Of a DNA stretch of 27,434 nt, positions 15,901-22,232 are shown one piece after another. The notes beneath the pieces were generated by a model. The model ran no database searches. It was not told where the DNA came from and was given only the letters and a program-made list of their open reading frames with translations. Position numbers and translations under genes: made by a program. The DNA is from CAYTID01 sp964437735 (GTDB taxonomy: Bacteria > Bacteroidota > Ignavibacteria > UBA10030 > BY39). The stretch lies in NCBI GenBank assembly GCA_964437735.1, contig CAYTID010000022.1:1-27434 (forward strand). Direction: 5' to 3'. The stretch's first letter is position 1. Each line of letters opens with the position of its first letter.

Positions 15901-16563
15901 GTTTATAAATTTGATGAAAATGAGGATCCGGATGATTTGTTAAAAGGGGAATTGACCGGCTTATTGTTTCACGAAATTCTTGAGAAACATCAAAGTTACG
16001 ATGAATCTGAATTAAAAAACTTTATATCGGAATTTTGTTTCAGGAAATCCCCGATTGGAATAGCGGAGTGTGAAAAAACCGACTCAATACTTCGAGTATT
16101 AAAGGTTTTATACGAATCGGAATTCGTTAAAAATATTTTTAGTTCGAAAGAATTCAGAACTGAATTTACAATCAACACTGTTTTTTATGACGATTATCTA
16201 ACCGGGACGATAGACTTCTTATACAAAAACGGTGAAAATTGGTCGTTTGTCGACTATAAAACGGACAATATCCCTTTGAGTTCAATCAAGGAAAGGACTC
16301 TGAAGTATTTAGCTCAACTTAGATTTTATGCTCTACTTATAAGCAGGTTATTTAGCCAGAAGAATGTTACGGGAAACTTATTATTCACAAAATATCCCGA
16401 TAAGCCTCAAAGTATTGATTTTTCAGAAAACGAAATTAATGAATTTGCTGATACGATTTTACAATCTGTAAATAAAATTAAATCCAACAGCTTTGAACAT
16501 AACAAAAATAATTGCAGTGAGTGTCGGTATTTTATTAATCACAATTGTATAAAAAAATCCTAA
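12913..16563 (+). CDS. AddA-like UvrD-family helicase with PD-(D/E)XK nuclease domain
   Basis: This 1216-residue superfamily 1A helicase is close in length and order to AddA, the motor-nuclease that resects double-strand breaks. Walker A is ANAGSGKT (24-31); Walker B reads MIDEFQDT; VMTIHSAKGLEFPVV and FYVACTRAKDVL are motifs V/VI. The C-terminal part is a RecB-type nuclease with H1020 (LLFHEIL), D1101 (GTIDF) and D1114-Y-K1116 (VDYKTD). Four cysteines, C978 in LECPVKYYL and C1201-x2-C1204-x7-C1212 at the extreme end, frame the nuclease in the manner of the iron-sulfur staple of AddB and Cas4 nucleases. No addB-like gene is next to it. The ATG at 12913 follows the upstream terminator. The 3' end meets the converging RqcH gene after 2 bp. 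Confidence 0.9.
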   Translation: MAKTIFTESQKKAHDISRNLSVTANAGSGKTTVLVSRFLDILLNTETKTEEIVAITFTEKAGAELKKKISDAIDNLLINETNQDQLKKIEFIRDHLSFSNISTIHSFCAKLLRHYPVEAEIDVGFSILEGMYKSVIENEAIDEALNKALLNQAPENCEDIKKALRLLKKNQFKYFIKSLLLKREQIKNKDNGSGIFDSIFANEPNKIIHEWNQTIQNYVVGIINDSYWETDFEYISKYLKPDKKNHFQSLIKIREGEAFEENVLDTLNKFFPEFLTKDLTIRKNILVKEVDETDIAQANLKLGSFWKSIKDLVHGFLDPKRDSKQMQLIEITKVLFRLYTDAENIYERKKNERSFLDYEDLQLKARELMKNKEITEKLSEKYKFIMIDEFQDTNFLQYKIFLPLLNDLKSGNLFIVGDPKQSIYAFRNAEVEIFNKTKEDILFHAKPDLDFSWQNVELQSTNEEKKGQITLGESFRLLTNNVCFVNSVFSKIMGKSGYEFEVNYEELIKGRCNSANGVVELMVLKSESLNGNEEKKTTKELVSEECGMIAKRILKLYEDKYKIYDKQENPHDFQFKDAAILLRSRNNLKILEQHLNKYRIPYVITGGIGFYQTQEIYDFFNYFQFLLNNHDDVALVGIMRSPFFSISDSELFSIASIKKTEDFWSKVKIYSEKSTASEQLKRCVDILTDNIQYANRLPIPLLVQRIIRQTGWLGTIAGISHGEQSRLNIEKLLRIAREFEGKGFTNLFDFIERLKNLIDVENREGQANLDVDGNAVQVMTIHSAKGLEFPVVFIPFCHSGFSYDSQPFFDNEVGLGFEILNEGDSADLIQPLTYLYLKHKIRVKNIAEEKRIFYVACTRAKDVLIFSGNDNEESESYFGWITNSLNIDKTTVETGQLNFKNLPVKTLERIDESYQISDSNHDLLIRIILNGDDIELHNDYSKLTPAKKNLDELYIEPLIGKIYKDYFSATQIQTFLECPVKYYLKYKLGLPEQNKPVYKFDENEDPDDLLKGELTGLLFHEILEKHQSYDESELKNFISEFCFRKSPIGIAECEKTDSILRVLKVLYESEFVKNIFSSKEFRTEFTINTVFYDDYLTGTIDFLYKNGENWSFVDYKTDNIPLSSIKERTLKYLAQLRFYALLISRLFSQKNVTGNLLFTKYPDKPQSIDFSENEINEFADTILQSVNKIKSNSFEHNKNNCSECRYFINHNCIKKS

Positions 16564-16565
16564 CC

Positions 16566-18251
16566 TTAATCTGAGGAAGCCGGTAATTCAGGCTCGACGA
16601 AAATTGTTTTTTCCCTCTCCATAATTATGGTTCCGTCAGGACTATTTTTTGGTCTGCGAACATATTTTTTTTCACAGTAAGCAACAGGTACCTTAGAGGC
16701 ATTTCGCATTTTACTGTAGTAAGCTGCTATGGCAGCCGCTTGTCTGACCGCTTCTTTGCCAGGTTGTGTTTTGCTATTCCCGACTTTTAACACGACATGT
16801 GAACCGCTTGAGCCTCTTGCATGGAACCAAAGATCGTGAGGTTTCGCATACTTCATAGTTAAGAGATCGTTATTTGCGGCATTTTTACCAACCCAGACCT
16901 CAAATCCTCCGTTGACTGTAAAAATTCTGAACGGTGGCAATTCCGATTTGGTTTTCGATGCAATGATATGCATTTTGCGCAGGTCATTTTCATATTCTTC
17001 TTTAAATTCGATCAGTTGATCTTTTGTCATACAATTATCCAGATGTAAAAGGATTTTTTCTAAAATGGATAGTTCTTTTTTAATATCTTCATGTCGCTTA
17101 ACTGCCGCATTATATGAAGCTCGTGCTTTACGTGCTTTTTCAAAATAACGTTCTGCGTTTCTTGCAGGTGTCAGCTTGGGATCGAGAACTATGTGTATTA
17201 ATTGGTTGTCGTGAAATATGTCTTCGATGTCAATCTCTTTTGTTCCTTTTGTCAGATGCTGAAGGTTTGACATTATAACCTTGGCAATATGGTCATAATT
17301 TTCGGCTCTCTGCGATTCGTTCAATTCATTGCTGATAGCCTTCTCGGTTCTTATTGCTTTGTCTAATTCATTTTTGATTTTTATCAAAAGCTCTTTTTTT
17401 TCACTGTCGATGTTATGGATGTTAAAAGATTTGATGATAAAAGTTTTTACTGCATCGTTAACATTCGTAAATTCTTCCAACCGTGAGCCACTCAGGTGTT
17501 GCAGTTTTATCATTGAAATTACACGAGGAGTTTCATTGCTGTAGTAAATTGTAGGAATAGGCTTGCTTGATTCAATAAAGATATCTTTTAATTTTTGAAA
17601 AATGTTTTTACAATCCCCAACAGTCAAATCTCCGGAATGAATTTTATCTTCTACTCCTGATCGATGAAGTGCTTCTCTCGTAAAAGTGGAACCAAGAAAC
17701 GGCATAATTTTCTTTAATGCGCTGAATGTAGTTTTATTTTTATCTTCTAACAATAATTTTTCAAAAGTTATATAATCCGTTAACAATGTGTCGGTATGGT
17801 GTTGGCTTGCCGGCAGGACGTCCGAAAAATTGCTTCCTATAAAATTTTTACTGTTTTTAAAAGAATTAGTAATGATATTACGGTGATCTATAAGGAAAAT
17901 GTTGCTGGCTGCTGATGAAAATAAATTAAAAGCAAGTTTGTTGCCATTATCGAATGAAATTGTTAGTATCCTTTCATAGAGGTGGGATTGGATTCTTTTT
18001 ATTTTATGATTAATAAGTTCGTGGAATATATCTACAGAATTTCTCTTCGCTCGTGCAACTTGTTCACGCATATAAATGAAATTCATCTGCGGATTTATTG
18101 AAATAATTAAACTTTTCGGTGATTCTTTTGAATCAATGGATATTATCAATTCATTTTTTTGCTGAGTGAATATTTCTATTATAGAAGATTCCTTCAATTC
18201 TTTATGAAATGCATCTGCGAGATTTTGAAGAGTAATAAAGTGATTTAACAT
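16566..18251 (-). CDS. RqcH/NFACT-family ribosome quality-control protein
   Basis: NFACT proteins bind stalled 50S subunits carrying peptidyl-tRNA and, in bacteria, add alanine tails that mark the stalled chain for degradation; older annotations call them fibronectin-binding proteins. The 561-residue protein has a divergent NFACT-N domain, a central coiled coil (about 285-440), and a clear NFACT-R domain with GGFEVWVGKNAANND, DLWFHARGSSGSHVVL and PGKEAVRQAAAIAAYYS. The residues that read DR in the B. subtilis protein seem to be E93-R94 here (LYERIL). The ATG at 18251 has GAGAG a few bases upstream and a good promoter at 18280-18307. The gene converges on the AddA-like gene. Confidence 0.88.
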   Translation of the reverse strand: MLNHFITLQNLADAFHKELKESSIIEIFTQQKNELIISIDSKESPKSLIISINPQMNFIYMREQVARAKRNSVDIFHELINHKIKRIQSHLYERILTISFDNGNKLAFNLFSSAASNIFLIDHRNIITNSFKNSKNFIGSNFSDVLPASQHHTDTLLTDYITFEKLLLEDKNKTTFSALKKIMPFLGSTFTREALHRSGVEDKIHSGDLTVGDCKNIFQKLKDIFIESSKPIPTIYYSNETPRVISMIKLQHLSGSRLEEFTNVNDAVKTFIIKSFNIHNIDSEKKELLIKIKNELDKAIRTEKAISNELNESQRAENYDHIAKVIMSNLQHLTKGTKEIDIEDIFHDNQLIHIVLDPKLTPARNAERYFEKARKARASYNAAVKRHEDIKKELSILEKILLHLDNCMTKDQLIEFKEEYENDLRKMHIIASKTKSELPPFRIFTVNGGFEVWVGKNAANNDLLTMKYAKPHDLWFHARGSSGSHVVLKVGNSKTQPGKEAVRQAAAIAAYYSKMRNASKVPVAYCEKKYVRRPKNSPDGTIIMEREKTIFVEPELPASSD

Positions 18252-18279
18252 AAGCTCTCTTATTTGTTTTACCCAGCCA

Positions 18280-18307
18280 AATATACCGAAAAAAAATTTT
18301 TTCTCAA
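18280..18307 (-). promoter_or_regulatory. Promoter of the RqcH gene
   Basis: On the minus strand, TTGAGA (18302-18307), a 16-bp spacer and TATATT (18280-18285) give 5 of 6 matches at both boxes. The same bases also read TTTG-N19-TATATTTG, an exact fit to the Bacteroidota -33/-7 pattern TTTG / TAnnTTTG. The predicted leader is about 20-25 nt. Confidence 0.65.
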
Positions 18308-18330
18308 AAATTTTGTAAAAAATAATCTCC

Positions 18331-18359
18331 TTGACCTATGCAAAAATTTTTCGTAAGTT
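18331..18359 (+). promoter_or_regulatory. Possible promoter for the yicC-gmk-rpoZ-coaBC operon
   Basis: TTGACC (18331-18336, 5 of 6), a 17-bp spacer and TAAGTT (18354-18359, 3 of 6). A second candidate -10, exact TATAAT at 18395-18400, has no good -35 at the right distance. One of the two probably starts the operon. The divergent RqcH promoter lies 24 bp away. Confidence 0.4.
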
Positions 18360-18395
18360 AAGACAAGTCTTTATGAAAAAACGCTAAAAATGTAT

Positions 18396-18422
18396 ATAAT
18401 TCCTCAATATTTTAGGAATTAT
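18396..18422. promoter_or_regulatory. Perfect inverted repeat upstream of yicC
   Basis: ATAATTCCT (18396-18404) and AGGAATTAT (18414-18422) are perfect 9-nt inverted arms with a 9-nt spacer. The left arm overlaps the candidate TATAAT box. The dyad spacing (18 bp between arm starts) would suit a dimeric regulator, or the RNA could form a hairpin in the leader about 60 nt before the ATG. No regulator is identified. Confidence 0.5.
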
Positions 18423-18484
18423 TTCCGATAATTTGAAAATTATATTTATTTTCATTCAATCTCAGTATTTTTTTAAGGTAATTA

Positions 18485-19366
18485 ATGATAACAAGTATGA
18501 CGGGATACGGACATTCAGAAGTATCCAAAGACGGGAAAAGTGTAATCGCTGAGGTTCGCAGTGTTAACAGTCGGTACCTGGAATTGACAACGCGGCTTCC
18601 TAAAAATCATCTTCATCGTGATAATGAAGTCAGGGAAATCGTCCAAAAAAAATTGGAGCGGGGAAAGATAAATGTATTTATAAATTTTGATGTATCTAGT
18701 GAGAAACAACCTTCGCTTTCGATAAATAAAAAAGCTGCACATGAATATTACCGGCTATTAAACGATTTAAAAATAGCATTAAAATTAGACGATAAGATTA
18801 CGATCGACCACCTCATGCACTTCAGTGAAATTATTGAATCGCAGGATGTCGAACAGGACAATGAGGCAGAGTGGCAGTTGTGTGTGCGTGCCATTAACCA
18901 GGCTCTGGACGGTATGGTTAAGATGAGGCAGAAAGAAGGAAACGAATTAAAAAAAGACTTGAATCGAAGAGTTAGTTATATTGAAAAAACTATTTCTATG
19001 ATCGAAAAACTTTCCCCCGCGAAAGCAAATGCTGAAAGAAAACGATTGAAAGAAAAAGTGAATAAGCTGATTTCAGATTTCGATCCGGTCGTTGAAAAAA
19101 GAATTGAACTGGAAATAATTATGCTGTCGGAGAAACTTGATGTGACTGAAGAATGTGTTCGTTTAAAAACTCACTGCAAATATTTTAAGGAGTTAATGAA
19201 CGGCTCAGAATCTTCCGGCAGAAAATTGAATTTTTTAATTCAGGAGTTAAACCGCGAAGCCAATACAATCGGTTCAAAATCGAATGATGTTAAAATATCT
19301 CACTTGGCTGTGAAAATAAAAGAAGAATTAGAAAAAATAAGAGAACAGATACAAAACATTGAATAA
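18485..19366 (+). CDS. yicC: YicC/YloC-family endoribonuclease
   Basis: Members of this family (YicC in E. coli, YloC in B. subtilis) are RNA endonucleases involved in mRNA turnover. The 293-residue length is normal. The N-terminus MITSMTGYGHSE and the following EVRSVNSRYLEL are the standard family signature, and the C-terminal DUF1732 region is present with GRKLNFLIQELNREANTIGSKS. It is first in a tightly packed run of six genes; yicC-gmk-rpoZ-coaBC is a widely conserved order. Its last 8 bp overlap the gmk start. Confidence 0.95.
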   Translation: MITSMTGYGHSEVSKDGKSVIAEVRSVNSRYLELTTRLPKNHLHRDNEVREIVQKKLERGKINVFINFDVSSEKQPSLSINKKAAHEYYRLLNDLKIALKLDDKITIDHLMHFSEIIESQDVEQDNEAEWQLCVRAINQALDGMVKMRQKEGNELKKDLNRRVSYIEKTISMIEKLSPAKANAERKRLKEKVNKLISDFDPVVEKRIELEIIMLSEKLDVTEECVRLKTHCKYFKELMNGSESSGRKLNFLIQELNREANTIGSKSNDVKISHLAVKIKEELEKIREQIQNIE

Positions 19367-19946
19367 AGAAAACCCGAAACGATTAGTCGTGATATCAGCG
19401 CCGAGTGGCTGCGGAAAGACAACTATTGTAAAAGAAATCCTGAAAATGTATTCAGATTTTTATTTTTCTGTTTCTGCGACTACACGCCCTAAAAGAGCTA
19501 ACGAGATCAATGGAGTTGATTATAAATTTTTGACTACTCAACAATTCGAAACATTCATACAGAAAAATAAACTCGTAGAATGGGAAAAAATATACGATAA
19601 TTATTACGGGACCTTAGTCGATGAAGTCGAAAGTAATTTGGCGAACGGAAAGCTGGTGATATTTGATATTGATGTTCTCGGAGCTTTATCAATTAAGGAA
19701 AAATATCCGGATGATTCACTGATGATTTTTATTGACATTCCGAGTGTCGAGGCATTGAAGGAACGCTTAAAAAATCGTAAAACAGAAAGTGAAGAAACCT
19801 TTTCGAAAAGACTTAAACGCATGGAAATGGAATTCGACAAAAAGAAATATTTTGATTATGTAGTAATGAACCAAGATCTCGAAAAAGCTGTTATTGAGGT
19901 CGAGGAAATAATATTGAATAACTGTAAAATAAATAAAAAAAAATAA
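19359..19946 (+). CDS. gmk: Guanylate kinase
   Basis: Gmk phosphorylates GMP (and dGMP) to the diphosphate with ATP. The 195-residue protein carries the P-loop APSGCGKT at 14-21, the GMP-binding SVSATTRPKRANEINGVDY segment (38-56) with the usual serine/arginine/tyrosine contacts, and the lid arginine region with RLKNRKTESEETFSKRL. The start is TTG at 19359, overlapping yicC by 8 bp; no ATG lies before the P-loop, so TTG is the only sensible start and implies translational coupling. Confidence 0.96.
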   Translation: MNKENPKRLVVISAPSGCGKTTIVKEILKMYSDFYFSVSATTRPKRANEINGVDYKFLTTQQFETFIQKNKLVEWEKIYDNYYGTLVDEVESNLANGKLVIFDIDVLGALSIKEKYPDDSLMIFIDIPSVEALKERLKNRKTESEETFSKRLKRMEMEFDKKKYFDYVVMNQDLEKAVIEVEEIILNNCKINKKK

Positions 19947-19956
19947 AGGATTACCG

Positions 19957-20280
19957 ATGTCATTAAAACCAATTAACTTGAATACCTTGGAGGATAAGAT
20001 CGAAAATATCTATGAAGCTATTGTCGTTATATCCAAACGCGCTCAGCAGATAAACGAAGAGCAAAAGATAGAATTTAATCAGCGGTTAGAGCTGGTTCAG
20101 AGCAAGATAATGAGTGAAGAAGTTGATGAAACTGAACCTATGGAAACAATAACCAATCCTGATCAATTAAAAATAGCCAGTGAGTTTGAAAAACGAGTAA
20201 AACCTCCGACTGCCGCTATTGATGAACTCCTTTCTGATAAATTGGTATTCCGGTACAAAGAAGAAACCGACGAACAATAA
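19957..20280 (+). CDS. rpoZ: RNA polymerase omega subunit (divergent)
   Basis: Omega helps assemble and stabilise RNA polymerase by holding the beta-prime C-terminus. The 107-residue protein has the core NIYEAIVVISKRAQQIN (17-33), matching the RYEAVLVAAKRARQI-type helix of omega. Its C-terminal half is divergent, except for KPPTAAIDELLSDKLVFRY, as in Bacteroidota/Chlorobi homologues that annotators often miss. Position between gmk and coaBC is the conserved one. A weak AAAGGA ribosome-binding site precedes the ATG. Confidence 0.88.
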   Translation: MSLKPINLNTLEDKIENIYEAIVVISKRAQQINEEQKIEFNQRLELVQSKIMSEEVDETEPMETITNPDQLKIASEFEKRVKPPTAAIDELLSDKLVFRYKEETDEQ

Positions 20281-20288
20281 AATCAACT

Positions 20289-21509
20289 TTGTTAAAGGGC
20301 AAAAAAATATTAATCGGTGTTACAGGAGGGATCGCGGCTTATAAGATACCTTTCCTTGTCAGAGAATTGAAAAAAAAAGGGGCTGAAGTCCGCTTAGTAA
20401 TGAGCAGGGCTGCGGCTGAATTCATCAATCCGGTTACCTTATCCGCTCTCAGTGAAAATGAAGTTATCACAGAAACTTTTCCCGATACATCGCAAAGCAT
20501 AGTCAATACGGGAACGTGGCATATTCATCTTGGGATGTGGGCGGATATTTATTTAATTGCTCCGGCAACAGCGAATACAATTGCTAAAATTACATTTGGG
20601 ATTGCCGATAATCCTGTAACAATTATGGCACAATCTGTTCGGTGTCCGTTAGCAATTTCACCGGCAATGGATACGTTTATGTGGGAATATCCGGCTACTC
20701 AAGAGAATATTTTTAAGCTGCAGGATAGAGGATGTTTAATTATTAATCCCGATGTCGGTGAATTGGCAAGTGGTCTCATTGGAAAAGGACGATTGCCGGA
20801 AATCAATAAACTTGTTAAAGAAGTTGACAAAGTTTTAAATAAAAGCAAGAATGATTTAGAAGATGTTAATATTCTGGTAACGGCTGGACCAACGTATGAA
20901 GCGATAGATCCGGTTAGATTTATTGGTAACAAGTCGTCGGGGAAAATGGGCTATGCCATAGCAAAAGCAGCAATGCGGCGTGGCGCAAATGTAGTTTTGG
21001 TTTCAGGCCCTACTGCTCTTCAAACTCCGAACGGTGTTAAAAAAATAAAAATTGAAACAGCCGAACAAATGTTCCGGGTTGTAAATAAGAATTTTGACAA
21101 TAGCGATGTTGTGATTATGTCGGCAGCGGTAGCTGATTTTACTCCGACGGAGATCTCAGCACAAAAAATTAAAAAAAATAAAATACCCGCGGGAAGATTC
21201 ACGATTGAATTGAAAAAAACTAAAGACATACTGGCTTCGCTCGCTTTACGGAATAAAGATAAAAAGATAATTGTTGGTTTTGCATTGGAAACCGATAATG
21301 AATTTCTAAATGCGAAACAAAAAATAAAAGAGAAAAATTTAGATTTACTGGTCTTAAATAATCCGCTGACGCATCGTAATACGCTCGGGGGAGATACGAA
21401 TTTAGTTACAATCCTGAAAAGGAACGGTTCAAAGATAAAATTACCGGTCATGTCTAAATACGATGTTGCAAATAAGATACTTGACCATGTCATTTTGAAA
21501 ATTAAATAA
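20289..21509 (+). CDS. coaBC: Bifunctional phosphopantothenoylcysteine synthetase/decarboxylase
   Basis: CoaBC makes 4'-phosphopantetheine from phosphopantothenate and cysteine in coenzyme A synthesis. The N-terminal flavin decarboxylase half (CoaC, to about 190) has GVTGGIAAYK (10-19), the catalytic His H78 in HIHLGMWAD, and the substrate motif PAMDTFMW (125-132). The C-terminal synthetase half (CoaB) has VTAGPTYEAIDPVRFIGNKSSGKMG-like sequence split over residues ~198-222. Two canonical CoaC residues differ from E. coli: Asn in PxMNxxMW is D128, and the flexible-flap Cys is S161 (ELASG). I recall this D/S form from Bacteroidota relatives. The start is TTG at 20289, 8 bp after rpoZ; no ATG is available. 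Confidence 0.94.
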   Translation: MLKGKKILIGVTGGIAAYKIPFLVRELKKKGAEVRLVMSRAAAEFINPVTLSALSENEVITETFPDTSQSIVNTGTWHIHLGMWADIYLIAPATANTIAKITFGIADNPVTIMAQSVRCPLAISPAMDTFMWEYPATQENIFKLQDRGCLIINPDVGELASGLIGKGRLPEINKLVKEVDKVLNKSKNDLEDVNILVTAGPTYEAIDPVRFIGNKSSGKMGYAIAKAAMRRGANVVLVSGPTALQTPNGVKKIKIETAEQMFRVVNKNFDNSDVVIMSAAVADFTPTEISAQKIKKNKIPAGRFTIELKKTKDILASLALRNKDKKIIVGFALETDNEFLNAKQKIKEKNLDLLVLNNPLTHRNTLGGDTNLVTILKRNGSKIKLPVMSKYDVANKILDHVILKIK

Positions 21510-21512
21510 TTA

Positions 21513-22232
21513 ATGACTACTTTAAATAAAGAAATTATTAATTTACTTGATGATGTTAAAAAATATATTATGCAACAGGAAGAATTATTCGGGAAAACGA
21601 TATATACATCTGACAGAGATATGAAATCGGGAAAAGTTTCAGAACAACCGATAATCTGGAAGACCGCACAAACACTTGAGGCACTTAATAAACAGATATC
21701 ATCTTGTTTAAATTGCAGTCTTGGAGAAACCCGAGATAACTTTGTGTTCGGTGTAGGAAATCCGAATGCAAAGGTTATGTTAATAGGTGAGGCGCCTGGT
21801 GCAGAAGAAGACGCAAAAGGTGAACCGTTTGTCGGAAGAGCCGGACAGTTATTAAATAAAATTTTAGCTGCTGTTCAATTCACTCGTGAAGAAGTATATA
21901 TTTGTAATATACTTAAATGCCGTCCCCCGCAAAACCGTGATCCGATAATGAATGAAATGGAAATTTGTACCCCTTATCTGGAAAAACAAATTGATCTTGT
22001 TAAACCTCAAATCATTATATGCTTGGGGCGCATTGCTGCACAATGGTTATTGAATACTGATGCTTCACTGGGCAGGCTCAGAGAAAATATACACGATTAT
22101 AAAAGTACAAAATTGATTGTTACATATCATCCTGCGGCATTGCTTCGAAATCCTGCTTGGAAGCAACCCGCATGGGAAGACATGAAGAAATTTCGAAAAT
22201 TGTATGAAGAATTAAATAATCTTAATCAATGA
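21513..22232 (+). CDS. Family 4 uracil-DNA glycosylase (iron-sulfur)
   Basis: This enzyme removes uracil from DNA arising by cytosine deamination. The motif GEAPGAEED (92-100) is that of family 4, and the C-terminal motif is HPAALLRN. Four cluster cysteines are present: C65-x2-C68 and C136...C152, the latter pair 16 residues apart as in thermophilic family 4 enzymes. The first ~55 residues form a family-typical N-terminal extension. The gene starts 3 bp after coaBC and overlaps dnaB by 4 bp (ATGA), so it belongs to the same operon. Confidence 0.94.
   Translation: MTTLNKEIINLLDDVKKYIMQQEELFGKTIYTSDRDMKSGKVSEQPIIWKTAQTLEALNKQISSCLNCSLGETRDNFVFGVGNPNAKVMLIGEAPGAEEDAKGEPFVGRAGQLLNKILAAVQFTREEVYICNILKCRPPQNRDPIMNEMEICTPYLEKQIDLVKPQIIICLGRIAAQWLLNTDASLGRLRENIHDYKSTKLIVTYHPAALLRNPAWKQPAWEDMKKFRKLYEELNNLNQ

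Noticed and set aside
21489..21530. AT-rich stretch around the udg start resembling the queC start region (ATGACT)
   Set aside because: The shared hexamer is short and no continuous 7-bp register can be followed.
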